Positions 8,589-18,942 are shown, numbered from the stretch's first letter. The stretch: DNA of 64,000 nucleotides from Inhella proteolytica (GCF_016093275.1 NZ_JAEDAK010000014.1:60276-124275); one strand, 5' to 3'. The notes: generated by a model not told the origin, from the sequence alone. Program-made: numbers and translations.

Positions 8589-9335
8589 CTAGGCAGCGGC
8601 CCAGTGCCGCCAGGCCTGGGCGACGGCCTCGGGGTCGGCGCGCAGTTCCCGCACCGCCAGCCCGGCCTTGCGCGCCACGGCTGCGATGCGCGGGTGCGAG
8701 GCCAGCACCGTGGCACCGGGGCCAAAAACGTCCAGCTGCAGGCCGTGCTCCAGCGACTGGGTACTCGTCAGCAGCCACAGCGCCGGCTGAGCACGCAGGG
8801 CCCGGGCCTGCCGGGCCCAGTCGCCCTCGGCGGGTGGCGCCATGCGCCGGTAGACCGACAGGGCCTGCACCTTGGCGCCCTGATCCACCAGGCGTTCGGC
8901 CAGCCATTCGCGGCCGCCGTCGCCGCGCAGCAGCAGCACATCCGCATCGCGCCAGCCGCCCAACCGCTCCAGCAGCGGCCAGAGGGATTCGGACTCGAAG
9001 CGTTCGCTGTCCTCCGGGGGGCACAGCACCTGGCCCACACCCCGCTCGCGCAGGGCATGCGCAGTGCCTGGTCCCACGCAGGCAGCCCAGGTGGCTGCCG
9101 GCCAGCGGGACCAATCGCCCGCGTCGAGCGCCGTCACCGCACTGGGGCTGACGAAGACGGCGAGGCGCGGCGCCTGCCGCAGGGCAGACCAGGCCTTGGC
9201 CACGGCGTCCGGGTCGGCCGCGGGGCCGATGACGATCAGGGGCAGACCCTGCACCGGCACGCCGAGCGCCTGCAGCGCGCTGCGCCAACGCGCTTGCTGG
9301 GCCTGCGGTGCCGTCAGGACCAGGGGGCCGCGCAT
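8589..9335 (-). CDS. hemD: Uroporphyrinogen-III synthase
   Basis: 248 residues. It cyclises hydroxymethylbilane, the HemC product, with inversion of ring D to give uroporphyrinogen III. Sequence conservation in this family is low; the support is length, position and short blocks: VFVSPSAVTAL, CVGPGTAHALRERG, and LLRGDGGREWLAERL with VYRRMAP after it. The ATG overlaps the hemC stop by one base (TGATG). The call rests partly on context, but the block order matches the family well. Confidence 0.92.
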   Translation of the reverse strand: MRGPLVLTAPQAQQARWRSALQALGVPVQGLPLIVIGPAADPDAVAKAWSALRQAPRLAVFVSPSAVTALDAGDWSRWPAATWAACVGPGTAHALRERGVGQVLCPPEDSERFESESLWPLLERLGGWRDADVLLLRGDGGREWLAERLVDQGAKVQALSVYRRMAPPAEGDWARQARALRAQPALWLLTSTQSLEHGLQLDVFGPGATVLASHPRIAAVARKAGLAVRELRADPEAVAQAWRHWAAA

Positions 9336-10255
9336 CAGGCGGGGAGCTGGGCGCCCTGGTCCAACAAGGCCTGGGCCGCGCGGGCGCCCAGGGCCTCGGC
9401 GGCGGCTTGGTCGGCGGCCGGCCCGCTCACCTGGGCGCGCAGCAGCGCACCCTGTTCACCCTCAGGCGCCCCCAGGGCCACGTTCAAGAAGAGTGCACTG
9501 CCCTGCCATTGCGCATGGGCCGCCAGCGGCATCGAGCAGCTCCCCCCCAGCCGGCGCGAGACCTCGCGCTCGGCCGCGCAGGCCAGCCAGGTCGGCTGAT
9601 GGGCCAAGCTGGCCAGGCGCTCGCGCAGCGCGTGGTCGCCTGCGCGTACCTCAATGCCCAGCGCGCCCTGGCCGGCGCAGGGGATCAGTTCGTCCAGCGC
9701 AAAGTGCGAGCGAATGCGCTCCCCCAGCTCCAGGCGCTTCAGGCCGGCAGCGGCCAGCACGATGGCGTCAAAACCGCCTTCGTCGAGCTTGCGCAGGCGG
9801 GTGTCCAGATTGCCCCGCAGCGGCAGGATTTCCAGATCGGGCCGGCGTGCCTTGAGCTGGCTGGCGCGGCGCAGGCTGGAGGTACCCACCTTCGCGCCTT
9901 GGGGCAGATCGTCCAGCTTGGCAAAGCCCGGGCTGACGAAGGCGTCGCGCGGGTCCTCGCGCTCCATCACGCAGGCCAGGGCGAAGGCATCGGGCAGCGC
10001 CATCGGCACGTCCTTGAGCGAATGCACGGCCAGATCGGCCTCGCCCAGTTCCAGCGCCACTTCCAGTTCTTTCACGAACAGGCCCTTGCCGCCGACCTTA
10101 GAGAGGCTGCGGTCGAGGATTTCGTCACCGCGGGTACTCAGAGGCACCAGCTCGACCTGCACGCCCCACTCGTTTTGCAGGCGGTCTCGCACATGCTCGG
10201 CCTGCCACAGGGCCAGACGGCTTTTGCGGGTGGCAATTCGCAGAATTTCGCTCAT
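9335..10255 (-). CDS. hemC: Hydroxymethylbilane synthase (porphobilinogen deaminase)
   Basis: 306 residues. It condenses four porphobilinogens into hydroxymethylbilane on a covalent dipyrromethane cofactor. Seen: N-terminal [51 protein letters not shown] and, near residue 240, [12 protein letters not shown], whose Cys carries the cofactor. It is the first gene of hemC-hemD-hemX-hemY and starts 112 bases from the divergent ppc start, so the space between them must hold both promoters. Confidence 0.98.
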   Translation of the reverse strand: MSEILRIATRKSRLALWQAEHVRDRLQNEWGVQVELVPLSTRGDEILDRSLSKVGGKGLFVKELEVALELGEADLAVHSLKDVPMALPDAFALACVMEREDPRDAFVSPGFAKLDDLPQGAKVGTSSLRRASQLKARRPDLEILPLRGNLDTRLRKLDEGGFDAIVLAAAGLKRLELGERIRSHFALDELIPCAGQGALGIEVRAGDHALRERLASLAHQPTWLACAAEREVSRRLGGSCSMPLAAHAQWQGSALFLNVALGAPEGEQGALLRAQVSGPAADQAAAEALGARAAQALLDQGAQLPA

Positions 10256-10323
10256 GCGCAGGATGCTATCTGGCAGGCGAAGGCGGCTTCGCCCTGGGGA
10301 GGAAACTCTTGCCGAACGTCAAA

Positions 10324-10336
10324 GTAACTCGGTTAC
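10324..10336. promoter_or_regulatory. Short dyad in the hemC/ppc divergent region
   Basis: GTAAC-TCG-GTTAC is a perfect 5-bp inverted repeat, with a third GTTAC half-site 18 bases further toward ppc. It sits about 32 bases upstream of the ppc start. It could be a regulator site, but nothing identifies the protein. Confidence 0.25.
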
Positions 10337-10367
10337 ATTGTTTTGGCCTTTTCAAGTTACATCGACC

Positions 10368-13196
10368 ATGCCACGCCCTGCCCGCTCCAAAGCACCCGCT
10401 GCCCAACCTGAAGCCGACAAGGATCAGCCGCTGCGCGAGGACATCCGCCTGCTCGGCCGCCTGCTGGGCGAGGTGATCCGCGACCAGGAGGGCCGCGAAG
10501 CCTTCGAGCTGGTGGAGCGCATCCGCCAACTTTCGGTGGCCTGGCGGCGCGGGCAGGACCAGCAAGCCGGTCGCCAATTCGATCGCCTGCTCAAGGGCCT
10601 CTCGGCCGATCAGGCGGTGATGGTGATCCGCGCCTTCAGCTACTTCTCGCACCTGGCGAACCTGGCCGAGGACCGGCACCATGTGCGCCGGCGCGAACAC
10701 CATGAGCGCGCCGGGCATCTGCAGGCGGGCTCGCTGGCCTACAGCCTGGAGGCCCTGCACAGCGCCGGCGTGCGGCCGGTGGAAATTGGCGCCCTGCTGC
10801 AGCGCGCGCACATCTCACCGGTGCTGACGGCCCACCCCACCGAGGTGCAGCGCAAGTCCATCCTGGACGCCGAGCGCGCCATCGCCCACCTGCTGGCGCA
10901 GCGCGACGCGCCCTTGAGCGAACGCGAACAGCGCGCCAACGAGGAGCTGATGCGCGCCCGAATCACCCAGCTCTGGCAGACGCGCATGCTGCGCTACTCG
11001 AAGCTGACGGTGGCAGACGAGATCGAAAACGCGCTTTCGTACTACCCGGCCACCTTCCTGAGCGAAATCCCGCGCCTGTACGCCGAGCTGGAAGCCGCCC
11101 TGCCCGGCCAGAACCTTCCCGCCTTCCTGCGCATGGGCCACTGGATTGGCGGCGACCGCGACGGCAACCCGAATGTGGGTGCCGCCACCCTGCGCCATGC
11201 GCTGAAGCGCCAGAGCGAAGTGGTGCTGCGCCATTACCTGACCGAGCTGCACGAGCTCGGCGCCGAGCTGTCGATCTCGGCGCGCCTGGCGCGCATCACG
11301 CCCGAGATGCAGGCCCTGGCCGAACGCAGCCCGGACCGCAACGAGCACCGCCTGGACGAGCCCTACCGCCGCGCGCTGACCGGCATGTACGCGCGCCTGG
11401 CCGCCACCCTGCACGAGCTGACCGGCACCGAGGCCCTGCGCCATGCCGTGGCGCCGCAGGACGCCTACCGCGACCCCGAGGAGCTGCTGGCCGATCTGCG
11501 CACCATCGAGGCCTCGCTGCGCCATCACCATGCGGATGCCCTGATCGCCCCGCGCCTGACACCGCTGATGCGGGCCCTCAGCGTGTTCGGCTTCCACCTC
11601 GCCACCCTGGACCTGCGCCAGAGCAGCGACCAGCACGAGGCCGTCGTGGCCGAACTGCTGCTGGCCGCGCGCATCGAGCCCGAGTACAGCGCGCTCGACG
11701 AACTGGCCAAGCGCGCCCTGCTGCTGCGACTGCTGGGCGAGGCGCGGCCGCTGCGCGTCATCGGCCACGCCTACAGCGAGAAGTCCCTGGGCGAGTTGGC
11801 GGTGTTCGAGGCCGCCCAGGAAGCCCTGCAACGGTTCGGGCGCGACGCCATCCGCCACGCCATCATTTCGCACACCGAGTCGGTGTCGGACCTGCTGGAA
11901 GTGCTGCTGCTGTGCAAGGAAGTCGGCCTGCTGCGGGGTCGCCTGGGTGAAGACGCGCACTGCGCGCTGATCGTCTCGCCGTTGTTCGAGACCATTGGCG
12001 ATCTGCGCGAGGCACCGGCCATCATGCGCGAGTTCTACGCCCTGCCCGGCATCCCCGAGCTGGTGATGGCCAGCGGCGGCGAGCAGGACGTGATGCTGGG
12101 CTACTCCGACTCCAACAAGGACGGCGGCGTCTTCACCAGCAACTGGTCGCTCTACCGTGCCGAGATCGCCCTGGTCGAGCTGTTCGACGAGCTGCGCGCC
12201 CGCCACGGCGGGCCGATCCTGCGCCTGTTCCACGGCCGCGGCGGCACCGTGGGCCGCGGCGGCGGCCCGAGCTACCAGGCCATCCTGGCCCAGCCCCCAG
12301 GCACGGTGAACGGGCAGATCCGTCTGACCGAGCAGGGTGAAGTCATCGCCTCCAAGTACGCCAACGCCGAGATTGGCCGGCGCAACCTGGAAACCCTGGT
12401 GGCCGCCACGCTGGAAGCCAGCCTGCTGCACCCCACGCAAGACGCACCGGCCAAGTTCCTGGAGGCCGCGCAGACCCTGTCGGACGAGAGCTTCGGTGCC
12501 TACCGCCGCCTGGTCTACGAGACCGAGGGCTTTGCCGACTACTTCTTCGCCGCCACGCCGATCCGCGAGATCGCCGAACTCAACATCGGCTCGCGCCCGG
12601 CCAAGCGCCCCGGCAGCGGCGGCGGCCCCAAGGCCATCGAGGGCCTGCGCGCCATTCCCTGGGGCTTCAGCTGGGGCCAGGCCCGCGTGGCCCTGCCGGG
12701 CTGGTGCGGCTTCGGCTCGGGCGTGATGGCCTACCTGGGCGAGGAAGGCACGAAGGAGCGCACCCAGCGTCTGAGCCTGCTGCGCAAGATGCACAAGCAG
12801 TGGCCCTTCTTCCGCACCCTGCTCTCCAACCTGGACATGGTGCTGGCCAAGAGCGACTTGGAACTGGCCGCGCGCTATGTGGAGCTGGTGGAGGACAAGA
12901 AGCTGGGCCGGCGCATCTTTGCCGCCATCAAGGCCGAGTTCGCGCGTACCGAGGAGGCCCTGGGCCTGATCACCGGCGAGACGCAGCGCCTGGCCGGCAA
13001 CCCTTCGCTGGCGCGCTCCATCGCCCACCGCTTCCCCTACATCGACCCGCTGAACCACCTGCAGGTGGAGCTGATGCGGCGCTACCGCCAGCTGTCGAGT
13101 GACAAGCAGGTCGACCCGACGGTGATGGAGCGCGTGCAGCGCGGCATTCATCTGTCCATCAACGGCATCGCCGCGGGCCTGCGCAACACCGGTTGA
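10368..13196 (+). CDS. ppc: Phosphoenolpyruvate carboxylase
   Basis: 942 residues. It carboxylates PEP to oxaloacetate with bicarbonate, refilling the TCA cycle. Seen: [12 protein letters not shown] near residue 151 with the catalytic His; [10 protein letters not shown] near 263; the glycine loop [14 protein letters not shown] near 620; [16 protein letters not shown]; and the C-terminal RNTG that ends nearly all PEPC. The ATG at 10368 gives a normal length; the frame is open far upstream but only as antisense of hemC. It is transcribed away from hemC. No truncation. Confidence 0.98.
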   Translation: MPRPARSKAPAAQPEADKDQPLREDIRLLGRLLGEVIRDQEGREAFELVERIRQLSVAWRRGQDQQAGRQFDRLLKGLSADQAVMVIRAFSYFSHLANLAEDRHHVRRREHHERAGHLQAGSLAYSLEALHSAGVRPVEIGALLQRAHISPVLTAHPTEVQRKSILDAERAIAHLLAQRDAPLSEREQRANEELMRARITQLWQTRMLRYSKLTVADEIENALSYYPATFLSEIPRLYAELEAALPGQNLPAFLRMGHWIGGDRDGNPNVGAATLRHALKRQSEVVLRHYLTELHELGAELSISARLARITPEMQALAERSPDRNEHRLDEPYRRALTGMYARLAATLHELTGTEALRHAVAPQDAYRDPEELLADLRTIEASLRHHHADALIAPRLTPLMRALSVFGFHLATLDLRQSSDQHEAVVAELLLAARIEPEYSALDELAKRALLLRLLGEARPLRVIGHAYSEKSLGELAVFEAAQEALQRFGRDAIRHAIISHTESVSDLLEVLLLCKEVGLLRGRLGEDAHCALIVSPLFETIGDLREAPAIMREFYALPGIPELVMASGGEQDVMLGYSDSNKDGGVFTSNWSLYRAEIALVELFDELRARHGGPILRLFHGRGGTVGRGGGPSYQAILAQPPGTVNGQIRLTEQGEVIASKYANAEIGRRNLETLVAATLEASLLHPTQDAPAKFLEAAQTLSDESFGAYRRLVYETEGFADYFFAATPIREIAELNIGSRPAKRPGSGGGPKAIEGLRAIPWGFSWGQARVALPGWCGFGSGVMAYLGEEGTKERTQRLSLLRKMHKQWPFFRTLLSNLDMVLAKSDLELAARYVELVEDKKLGRRIFAAIKAEFARTEEALGLITGETQRLAGNPSLARSIAHRFPYIDPLNHLQVELMRRYRQLSSDKQVDPTVMERVQRGIHLSINGIAAGLRNTG

Positions 13197-13264
13197 ACCC
13201 AGGGGCAGCCGACAGGCCCTGCCCAGTACGATCCCAGGCTCTTCAAACAGACAGGGAGCGCTAA

Positions 13265-14155
13265 TTGCGCAGGGCTTGGGGTTGCACACGCAGGAGCTGG
13301 CTGGCGGCCTGCGCCTCCGTTCCGGGGCTGGCGGGCGCTCAAGGGGCGCAAGGCGCTCAGCTCACGCTCACCCTGCTGGAAGGGCCGGCGGCGCTGGTGA
13401 TCGGCGCGCAGGCCTTTGACGCTCAGGAAGGCCTGCGGCTGGCCGCCGGCGCGCTGATCGAAACCGGGGCCAACACCGGCCTGCTGCGCCTTGAGGGCGC
13501 GGACGGCAGCCTGATCGACCTGGGCCCCGGCAGCCGCGCGCTGCTGCAGCCGCCCCGGCGCGGCACCGCTTCGCCCGGGCTGTACCTGCTGTCGGGCTGG
13601 GTCAAGCTGCAAAGCGGGCCCAAGCAGCCGCACGGCGGGCTGCTCAGCCCGCTGCTCGAACTCGAACCCACATCGGGTTCGGTGGTGCTGCAGGTCAGCG
13701 CCAGCCAGGTGGCGCTGTTCTGTGAAGGCGGCTCGGTCAAGCTGATCGAACGCGCTGGCGCCAAGGCCCGTCAACTTGTGGCCGCCGGCGCCAGCTACCA
13801 GCGCCAGGGCAGCAAGGGCGGCGAGCTGCTGCCCCGCCCGGACCCGGCCTGGCTGCGCACCGTGCCGCGCGCCTTTCGCGACCCCATCCCGCCGCGCCTG
13901 GCCCGCTTCAGCGGCGCCGCGCCCACGCCCGCCGCCCAGCCCGCGCCGCGCTACGAAAACCTGGCCGCCTGGTTGCAGGCCGAGCCCGGCCTGCGACGCG
14001 AGTTCCCGCGCCGCTTTGCCCCGCTGGTGCGCGACCCGGCCTTCCGCGCCGAAGTCGCCAAGAACCTCGGCGCCCACCCCGAGTGGGAGCCGGTGCTCTT
14101 TCCCGAACGATTCCAAAAACCCGCCTCGGCCCCCGCCTCCGGAGTTCGCCCATGA
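13265..14155 (+). CDS. Exported FecR-like domain protein
   Basis: 296 residues from a TTG start, supported by AGGGAG six bases upstream. Seen: an N-terminal export signal (TRRSW then a short hydrophobic stretch to residue 26); then a beta-rich region of about 150 residues with the FecR pattern of a threshold-like block (LIETGANTGLLRLEGADG, then SLIDLGPGSRALLQ); then a Pro-rich C-terminal third with aromatic and Arg residues. FecR domains bind or scaffold at the periplasmic face; the exact role here is unknown. It is first of three overlapping genes (ATGA with the next), so it probably works with the membrane sensor and kinase that follow. Confidence 0.72.
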   Translation: MRRAWGCTRRSWLAACASVPGLAGAQGAQGAQLTLTLLEGPAALVIGAQAFDAQEGLRLAAGALIETGANTGLLRLEGADGSLIDLGPGSRALLQPPRRGTASPGLYLLSGWVKLQSGPKQPHGGLLSPLLELEPTSGSVVLQVSASQVALFCEGGSVKLIERAGAKARQLVAAGASYQRQGSKGGELLPRPDPAWLRTVPRAFRDPIPPRLARFSGAAPTPAAQPAPRYENLAAWLQAEPGLRREFPRRFAPLVRDPAFRAEVAKNLGAHPEWEPVLFPERFQKPASAPASGVRP

Positions 14156-15024
14156 AACTGCTCGTCAAGTTCAACCTGCTCTACGTGCTGGCCATGCTGC
14201 TGGGCATCGGCAGCAGCGGGCTGATTGCCCGCAACATGCTGCAGGACAACGCGCGCGAAGAGGTGCTGAACAGCGCCCGCCTGATGATGGACAAGGCCGT
14301 GGCCGTGCGTGCCTACACCAGCAAGCAGATCACCCCGCTGCTGGAAACGCAGATGAAGTACGAGTTCCTGCCGCAGTCGGTGCCCAGCTACTCAGCCGTG
14401 GAGGTGCTGTCGGCCGTGCAGGCCAAACACCCCGAGTTCGCCTACAAGGAAGCCACGCTGAACCCCACCAACCCGCGCGACCGCGCCGTGGGCTGGGAGG
14501 TGGACATCGTCAGCCAGTTCCGCAGCAACGGGGAACTGAAGGAATTCGTCGGTGAGCGCGACACGCCGATGGGTCGCTCGCTCTTCATCTCGCGCCCGCT
14601 GCGCATCACCGACCCGGCCTGCCTGCGCTGCCACTCCAGCGTGGAAGCCGCGCCCAAGACCATGGTGGACAAATACGGCCCGGCCAACGGCTTCGGCTGG
14701 GCGCACAACGAGGTGGTGGGGGCGCAGATCATGTCCGTGCCCATGAACCTGCCGCTGGAGCGCGCCGAGCGCTCGTTCAAGCTCTTCATCAGCGCACTGG
14801 TGGGCGTGTTCGTGGCCGTGGGCGTGCTGCTCAACGTCGCCATCTGGGCCTTCGTGGTGCGCCCGGTCACGCGCCTGTCGGCCTTGGCCGACCGCGTCAG
14901 CCAGGGCGACCTGGAAGCGCCCGAGTTCGCCACCGGTTCCAGCGATGAAATCGGCACGCTGGCGCAGTCCTTCGCCCGTATGCGCGCCAGCGTCGTCCAA
15001 GCCATGAAGATGTTGGAAAGCTGA
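14152..15024 (+). CDS. Membrane sensor: Tll0287-like (DUF3365) domain with CxxCH heme motif plus HAMP
   Basis: 290 residues. Seen: membrane segment at about 5-27; a periplasmic region to about 205 that includes ARLMMDKAVAVRAYTSKQI and KEATLNPTNPRDRA (both typical of DUF3365) and CLRCH at 157-161, a c-type heme attachment motif; a second membrane segment at about 205-227; and a HAMP linker ending at about 282. There is no kinase or cyclase domain after the HAMP, so the signal must pass to another protein, most simply the Ser/Thr kinase encoded next (stop and start overlap, TGATG). By inference it is a heme-based redox or gas sensor. The ATG overlaps the stop of the FecR-like gene by four bases. 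Confidence 0.85.
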   Translation: MKLLVKFNLLYVLAMLLGIGSSGLIARNMLQDNAREEVLNSARLMMDKAVAVRAYTSKQITPLLETQMKYEFLPQSVPSYSAVEVLSAVQAKHPEFAYKEATLNPTNPRDRAVGWEVDIVSQFRSNGELKEFVGERDTPMGRSLFISRPLRITDPACLRCHSSVEAAPKTMVDKYGPANGFGWAHNEVVGAQIMSVPMNLPLERAERSFKLFISALVGVFVAVGVLLNVAIWAFVVRPVTRLSALADRVSQGDLEAPEFATGSSDEIGTLAQSFARMRASVVQAMKMLES

Positions 15025-16409
15025 TGCCGCTGCCTCTTCCTGAGAAGCTCGGCAAGTACCAGATCAGCGGGGTGCTGGGCGAAGGCGCCATGGGCGTCGT
15101 CTACAAGGGTTTCGACCCCGACATCGGTCGGGTGGTGGCGCTCAAGACCATCCGCCGCGCGCTCGACGACGGCTCGGACGCGGCGGACTCCATCACCGCC
15201 CGCTTTCGCAACGAGGCGCGCGCCGCCGGGCGCCTGCAGCACCCCGGCATCGTGGCGGTGTACGACTTCGGCCAGGACGAGGACGTGGCCTTCATCGCCA
15301 TGGAGTTCGTCGAGGGCAGCAACCTCTCGCACTACCTGGGCCGCAAGGTGCGCTTCACCGATGAGGACATCCTCAGCGTGATGACGCAGCTGCTGGACGC
15401 GCTGGAGCATGCGCACGACCAGGGCGTCTGGCACCGCGACATCAAGCCCGCCAATCTGATGATGACGCGCGGCGGCAAGCTCAAGGTGGCGGACTTCGGC
15501 ATCGCCCGCATCGAGTCCGCCGGTCTGACGCTGGCCGGCGGCCTGATCGGCACGCCCTCCTACATGGCGCCCGAGCAGTTCCTGGGCAACCCGATCGACC
15601 GGCGCGTCGACCTCTACGCCGCCGGCGTGCTGCTCTACCAGCTGCTGACCGGCCAGCAGCCCTTCGTGGGCAGCACCGAGCGCCTGATGCACAAGGTGCT
15701 GAACGAAACGCCGCGGCCGCCCTCCACCTTGGAGTTCGGCCTCAGCCGGCCGCCCGGCTACGACGCCATCGTGGCCAAGGCCCTGGCCAAGGACCCGGAG
15801 GACCGCTTTGCCAATGCGGCGGCGTTCCGCACGGCCCTCACGCAGGGCATCGGCACGCCGCTGGCGGCCACGGTGTCGGACGCCACCGTCATCGCCGTGC
15901 CGCTGCGCCGCCCACAGGTGCCGGCCGACGACAAGACCCAGCTGGTGACGCGCGGCAGCGAAGCCTCCACCGGCGCCGCGCCGCCACCCACGCATTTCGA
16001 CGCCAAGGCACTGAGCCAGGTCGAACAGACGCTGGCGCGCCATGTGGGCCCGCTGGCGGCCGTGATGGTGCGGCGCACCGCGCGCCAGAGTGCCGACCTG
16101 CCCGATCTCTGCCAGCGCCTGGCCGAGCAAGTGGCCGACGACACCGCTCGCAACGCCTTTCTGGAGCAGATCGCGCAAGGGGCCGGCCGTTCCACCGGTT
16201 CGGTCTCGGCTACCCGGCTGGCCGAGGTGGACCCCGAGCTGCAAGCCAAGGCCGAGAAGCTGCTGGCGCAGCTGATCGGCCCCATCGCCCGGGTGCTGGT
16301 GAAGAAGGCCGCCAGCAGCCCGCGCGAGGTCTTTGCCGCGCGCCTGGCCGAGGCCATCAACGACCCGGTGCAGCGCCAGCGCTTCCTGACCGAGCTGGAC
16401 CGGCTTTGA
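15024..16409 (+). CDS. Ser/Thr protein kinase with duplicated C-terminal helical domain
   Basis: 461 residues. Kinase domain at about 12-275: glycine loop GEGAMGVVY (19-27), Lys41 in VALKTI, HRDIKPAN from 137, DFGIAR, and GTPSYMAPE, all intact. After a Thr/Pro-rich linker come two copies of a roughly 50-residue helical unit (about 334-384 and 410-458) sharing the pattern L-A-x3-GP-[LI]-A-x-V-x-V-[RK]-[RK]-x-A, ending D-x3-R-x2-FL. No membrane segment is visible. It is the third gene of the overlapping trio, so it is probably the output of the heme-type sensor encoded immediately upstream. Confidence 0.93.
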   Translation: MPLPLPEKLGKYQISGVLGEGAMGVVYKGFDPDIGRVVALKTIRRALDDGSDAADSITARFRNEARAAGRLQHPGIVAVYDFGQDEDVAFIAMEFVEGSNLSHYLGRKVRFTDEDILSVMTQLLDALEHAHDQGVWHRDIKPANLMMTRGGKLKVADFGIARIESAGLTLAGGLIGTPSYMAPEQFLGNPIDRRVDLYAAGVLLYQLLTGQQPFVGSTERLMHKVLNETPRPPSTLEFGLSRPPGYDAIVAKALAKDPEDRFANAAAFRTALTQGIGTPLAATVSDATVIAVPLRRPQVPADDKTQLVTRGSEASTGAAPPPTHFDAKALSQVEQTLARHVGPLAAVMVRRTARQSADLPDLCQRLAEQVADDTARNAFLEQIAQGAGRSTGSVSATRLAEVDPELQAKAEKLLAQLIGPIARVLVKKAASSPREVFAARLAEAINDPVQRQRFLTELDRL

Positions 16410-16414
16410 GGCCC

Positions 16415-16430
16415 GGGGGCTTCGTCCCCC
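16415..16430 (+). terminator. Possible terminator after the sensor/kinase operon
   Basis: GGGGG-CTTCGT-CCCCC forms a compact hairpin six bases after the kinase stop. There is no T run, so an intrinsic terminator is only possible. The rest of the gap to 16524 shows nothing else clear. Confidence 0.3.
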
Positions 16431-16524
16431 CCTGACCCAGACACGAGCCCTTACCGAGGCCTCCGGTCATCACCCTAGACTGCCGGCCCCACCGAGTGGG
16501 CACGACAAATTCCAGGGAGATTGA

Positions 16525-18933
16525 ATGGCTTCGATTCGTCAACGCCTCTGGCTGGCGCTGGCCAGCTTGTGCGCGGGCTTGATCGCCTGCGGCGGGGGCT
16601 CCCGAGCGCCTGCCCCGACCCCGCTTCCCGACACGCTGAGCCTGCAGGCGCCGCAGCGGGCCGAGGCGGGCGAGCGCATCACCCTGCAGCTGTCTGGCCT
16701 GGCCGGCGCGGCGAACGCGCAGGACCTGAGCTGGGACTGGCAGTTCGGCGACAGCGGCACCAGCAGCTCGCCCGTGCAGGTCGAGCATCCGTTCGCCCAG
16801 CCCGGCCAGTACGAGGTTCGCCTGACCCTGCGCAACGGCGCGGGCCAGCAGCGCACGCTGCAGACCCGTGTGGAAGTCGGGCATTTCCAGCGCCTGATCG
16901 GTCGGGACTGCAGCCAGACTGACTCGCGCGGCTGGTGCTGGCAGATGCCCACCCGGGCGGTGCATGAAATCCATGACATCCACTTCGCCGAATCCGGATG
17001 GGGCCTGGCCGTTGGCGCTACCGGCCAGCTAAGCCGCAGCGAGGATGGCGGGCGCAGCTGGGTCGTGCTGCCCAGCCCCACATCGGCGGCGCTGCGCTGG
17101 GTGCGCGCGGGGGCGAACGACACCGCCTTTGCGGTCACCGAAGACCTGCGCCTGCTGGCCAGCGAGGACCGCGGCATGCATTGGCTGGACCGGGGCCGCT
17201 TGCCGCTGGGCCGCCTGGGGGATCTGTGGCTGCACGGTCCGCGCACCTTGATTGCGAGCGGCACGGCCGAAGGGCCGTTCGCCTTCCTGCAGGTCGCCGT
17301 CAGCACAGACGGAGGCAGCAACTGGCGCAGCGTTTCCGCCTTTGCGAGTGCCGTGGGACAGGGTGGCCAGATCTGGGATCGCTACTGGCAGGCCGTCAGC
17401 CTCGACCTCGGACAGACCTGGCACGGCCCCGGCAACTTCGACACCCCCGTTCTGGCCCTGGCCAGCAGCGGCGCGCTCCGGGTGGATCGCATCACCTCGG
17501 ATCGTGGCCAGACTGGCTTGCAGGCGCTGCGCCATGGCCGCAGCGAGGACGGCGGGCTGCAGTTCAGCAGCGCGCCCATCGAATGGCCGCCCGAGTTGCC
17601 AGCCGACAGCCTCCTCAAGGCCCTGCGCCTGGGGCCGGGTGGGCAAGGCATCGCCTTGTTCGAGAGCGGTGGCTACTTCAGCGCAGCGGGGCAGGAACTG
17701 ACCCGCCTGGTGCTGAGCAGCCGCGATGGCGGTGCCAGCTGGCAGCCTGTGGGCGCACCGCTGGCCGATCAGCTCAACCAGTTCTGGGAGCACGAGCCGC
17801 TGCTGGACAGCGGTGCGGTGCAGTTCGTGCAGGCCGGCACCACCATGCTCTGGGACACGCGCAACACCGCAGCGGTGGCGGTCCAGGTACCCGGCGAGCC
17901 CGGCCGGCCGCAGACGCTGCGCCGCAGCGGCGCGGACACCCTGCTGGCCGGCTTTGGCGAGGGGCGCGCGTGGCGCTGGTATAGCTCGGCAGACCTGGGC
18001 CGCACCTGGCAGCCCCTGCCCGGCAGCGCGGGCGCCGAAGACGAGCATCGCCGGATTGACGGCCTTGGCTTCTTCGACGCGCAATCGGGGCTGATGCTCA
18101 AGAGCGATGGCAGCGTCTGGCGCAGCGAAGACGGTGGCCGCAGCTGGGCCTGGGCCACGGTGCTGGGCCCAGCCACTCGCACCTTTAGCCAGCTGCAACT
18201 GCGCAAGTCCGGCGAGGCCTGGGCGCTGGCCGAGGGTCGGATCTTTCGCTCGCAGGATCGCGGCCTGCACTGGCAGGAGCTCGGCAGCCCTGGCGAAGTG
18301 GTGAGCGTGCTGCGCGTGCTCGACGACTCAGCCGCCTTCAAGCTGACGGTGAACTGTCCGGGGCTCAGCTCCTTCTGCAGCAACAGCCTGCATCAAAGTG
18401 CCGACGGCGGCCGTACGTGGCAGGCCTTGCCGGCCTTCGGCAACATGGTGGACTTCGACTTTGCCAATGCCAGGCAGGGTGTGGCCCTGACCCAGGCGGG
18501 CGAGCTGCTGCACAGCCAGGACGGCGGCCAGCATTGGGAGAAAGCCCCTGCCGAGGCTGGGCTGGAGCGCGGTCGGGTGCGCTTCGATCGCCTGGGGCGC
18601 GCCTGGGCCTTGCCGGCCCTCGGCCAGCCGCGCGTGCTGCGCAGCGTCGACCAGGGGCGCAGCTGGACGACCATCGCCCTGCCGGCGCAGCCCGAGCCGC
18701 TGACCCGCACGACCGGCCTGCTGGACATCGCCTTTGGCGACGCGCAGACCGGCTGGATCAGCGGCGAGCGCGGTTTGCTGTTCAGCACGCAGGATGGCGG
18801 CCAGACTTGGCAGCGGCAGCAAAGCGGCAGCGAGCGCCGCCTCGCCACCCTGTTTGCACTGGACGCCCAGACCGTCTGGATCGCCGGCGGCGCACCAGAA
18901 ACCCTGCTGAGCACCGCCACGGGCGGACGCTGA
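16525..18933 (+). CDS. Lipoprotein with PKD-like domain and Asp-box (BNR) propeller repeats
   Basis: 802 residues. Seen: signal peptide ending in the lipobox LIAC (Cys22) followed by GGGS; a PKD-like beta domain at about 38-117 (WDWQFGDSG, HPFAQPGQYEVRLTL); then many Asp-box turns of the form S-x-D-x-G-x-x-W (SEDGGRSWVV, STDGGSNWRS, SRDGGASWQP, SEDGGRSWAW, SQDGGQHWEK, STQDGGQTWQR). These build a beta propeller as in YCF48/sortilin-like proteins. Such proteins bind ligands or help assembly; sialidase activity is not implied. It is an outer-membrane or periplasmic lipoprotein, transcribed alone and convergent with the DUF1501 gene. Confidence 0.85.
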   Translation: MASIRQRLWLALASLCAGLIACGGGSRAPAPTPLPDTLSLQAPQRAEAGERITLQLSGLAGAANAQDLSWDWQFGDSGTSSSPVQVEHPFAQPGQYEVRLTLRNGAGQQRTLQTRVEVGHFQRLIGRDCSQTDSRGWCWQMPTRAVHEIHDIHFAESGWGLAVGATGQLSRSEDGGRSWVVLPSPTSAALRWVRAGANDTAFAVTEDLRLLASEDRGMHWLDRGRLPLGRLGDLWLHGPRTLIASGTAEGPFAFLQVAVSTDGGSNWRSVSAFASAVGQGGQIWDRYWQAVSLDLGQTWHGPGNFDTPVLALASSGALRVDRITSDRGQTGLQALRHGRSEDGGLQFSSAPIEWPPELPADSLLKALRLGPGGQGIALFESGGYFSAAGQELTRLVLSSRDGGASWQPVGAPLADQLNQFWEHEPLLDSGAVQFVQAGTTMLWDTRNTAAVAVQVPGEPGRPQTLRRSGADTLLAGFGEGRAWRWYSSADLGRTWQPLPGSAGAEDEHRRIDGLGFFDAQSGLMLKSDGSVWRSEDGGRSWAWATVLGPATRTFSQLQLRKSGEAWALAEGRIFRSQDRGLHWQELGSPGEVVSVLRVLDDSAAFKLTVNCPGLSSFCSNSLHQSADGGRTWQALPAFGNMVDFDFANARQGVALTQAGELLHSQDGGQHWEKAPAEAGLERGRVRFDRLGRAWALPALGQPRVLRSVDQGRSWTTIALPAQPEPLTRTTGLLDIAFGDAQTGWISGERGLLFSTQDGGQTWQRQQSGSERRLATLFALDAQTVWIAGGAPETLLSTATGGR

Positions 18934-18942
18934 GCGGGCCGC

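Noticed and set aside
16525..18933. Sialidase (from the Asp-box repeats)
   Set aside because: No catalytic Arg triad or FRIP motif is seen; Asp-boxes alone mark many non-enzymatic propellers.
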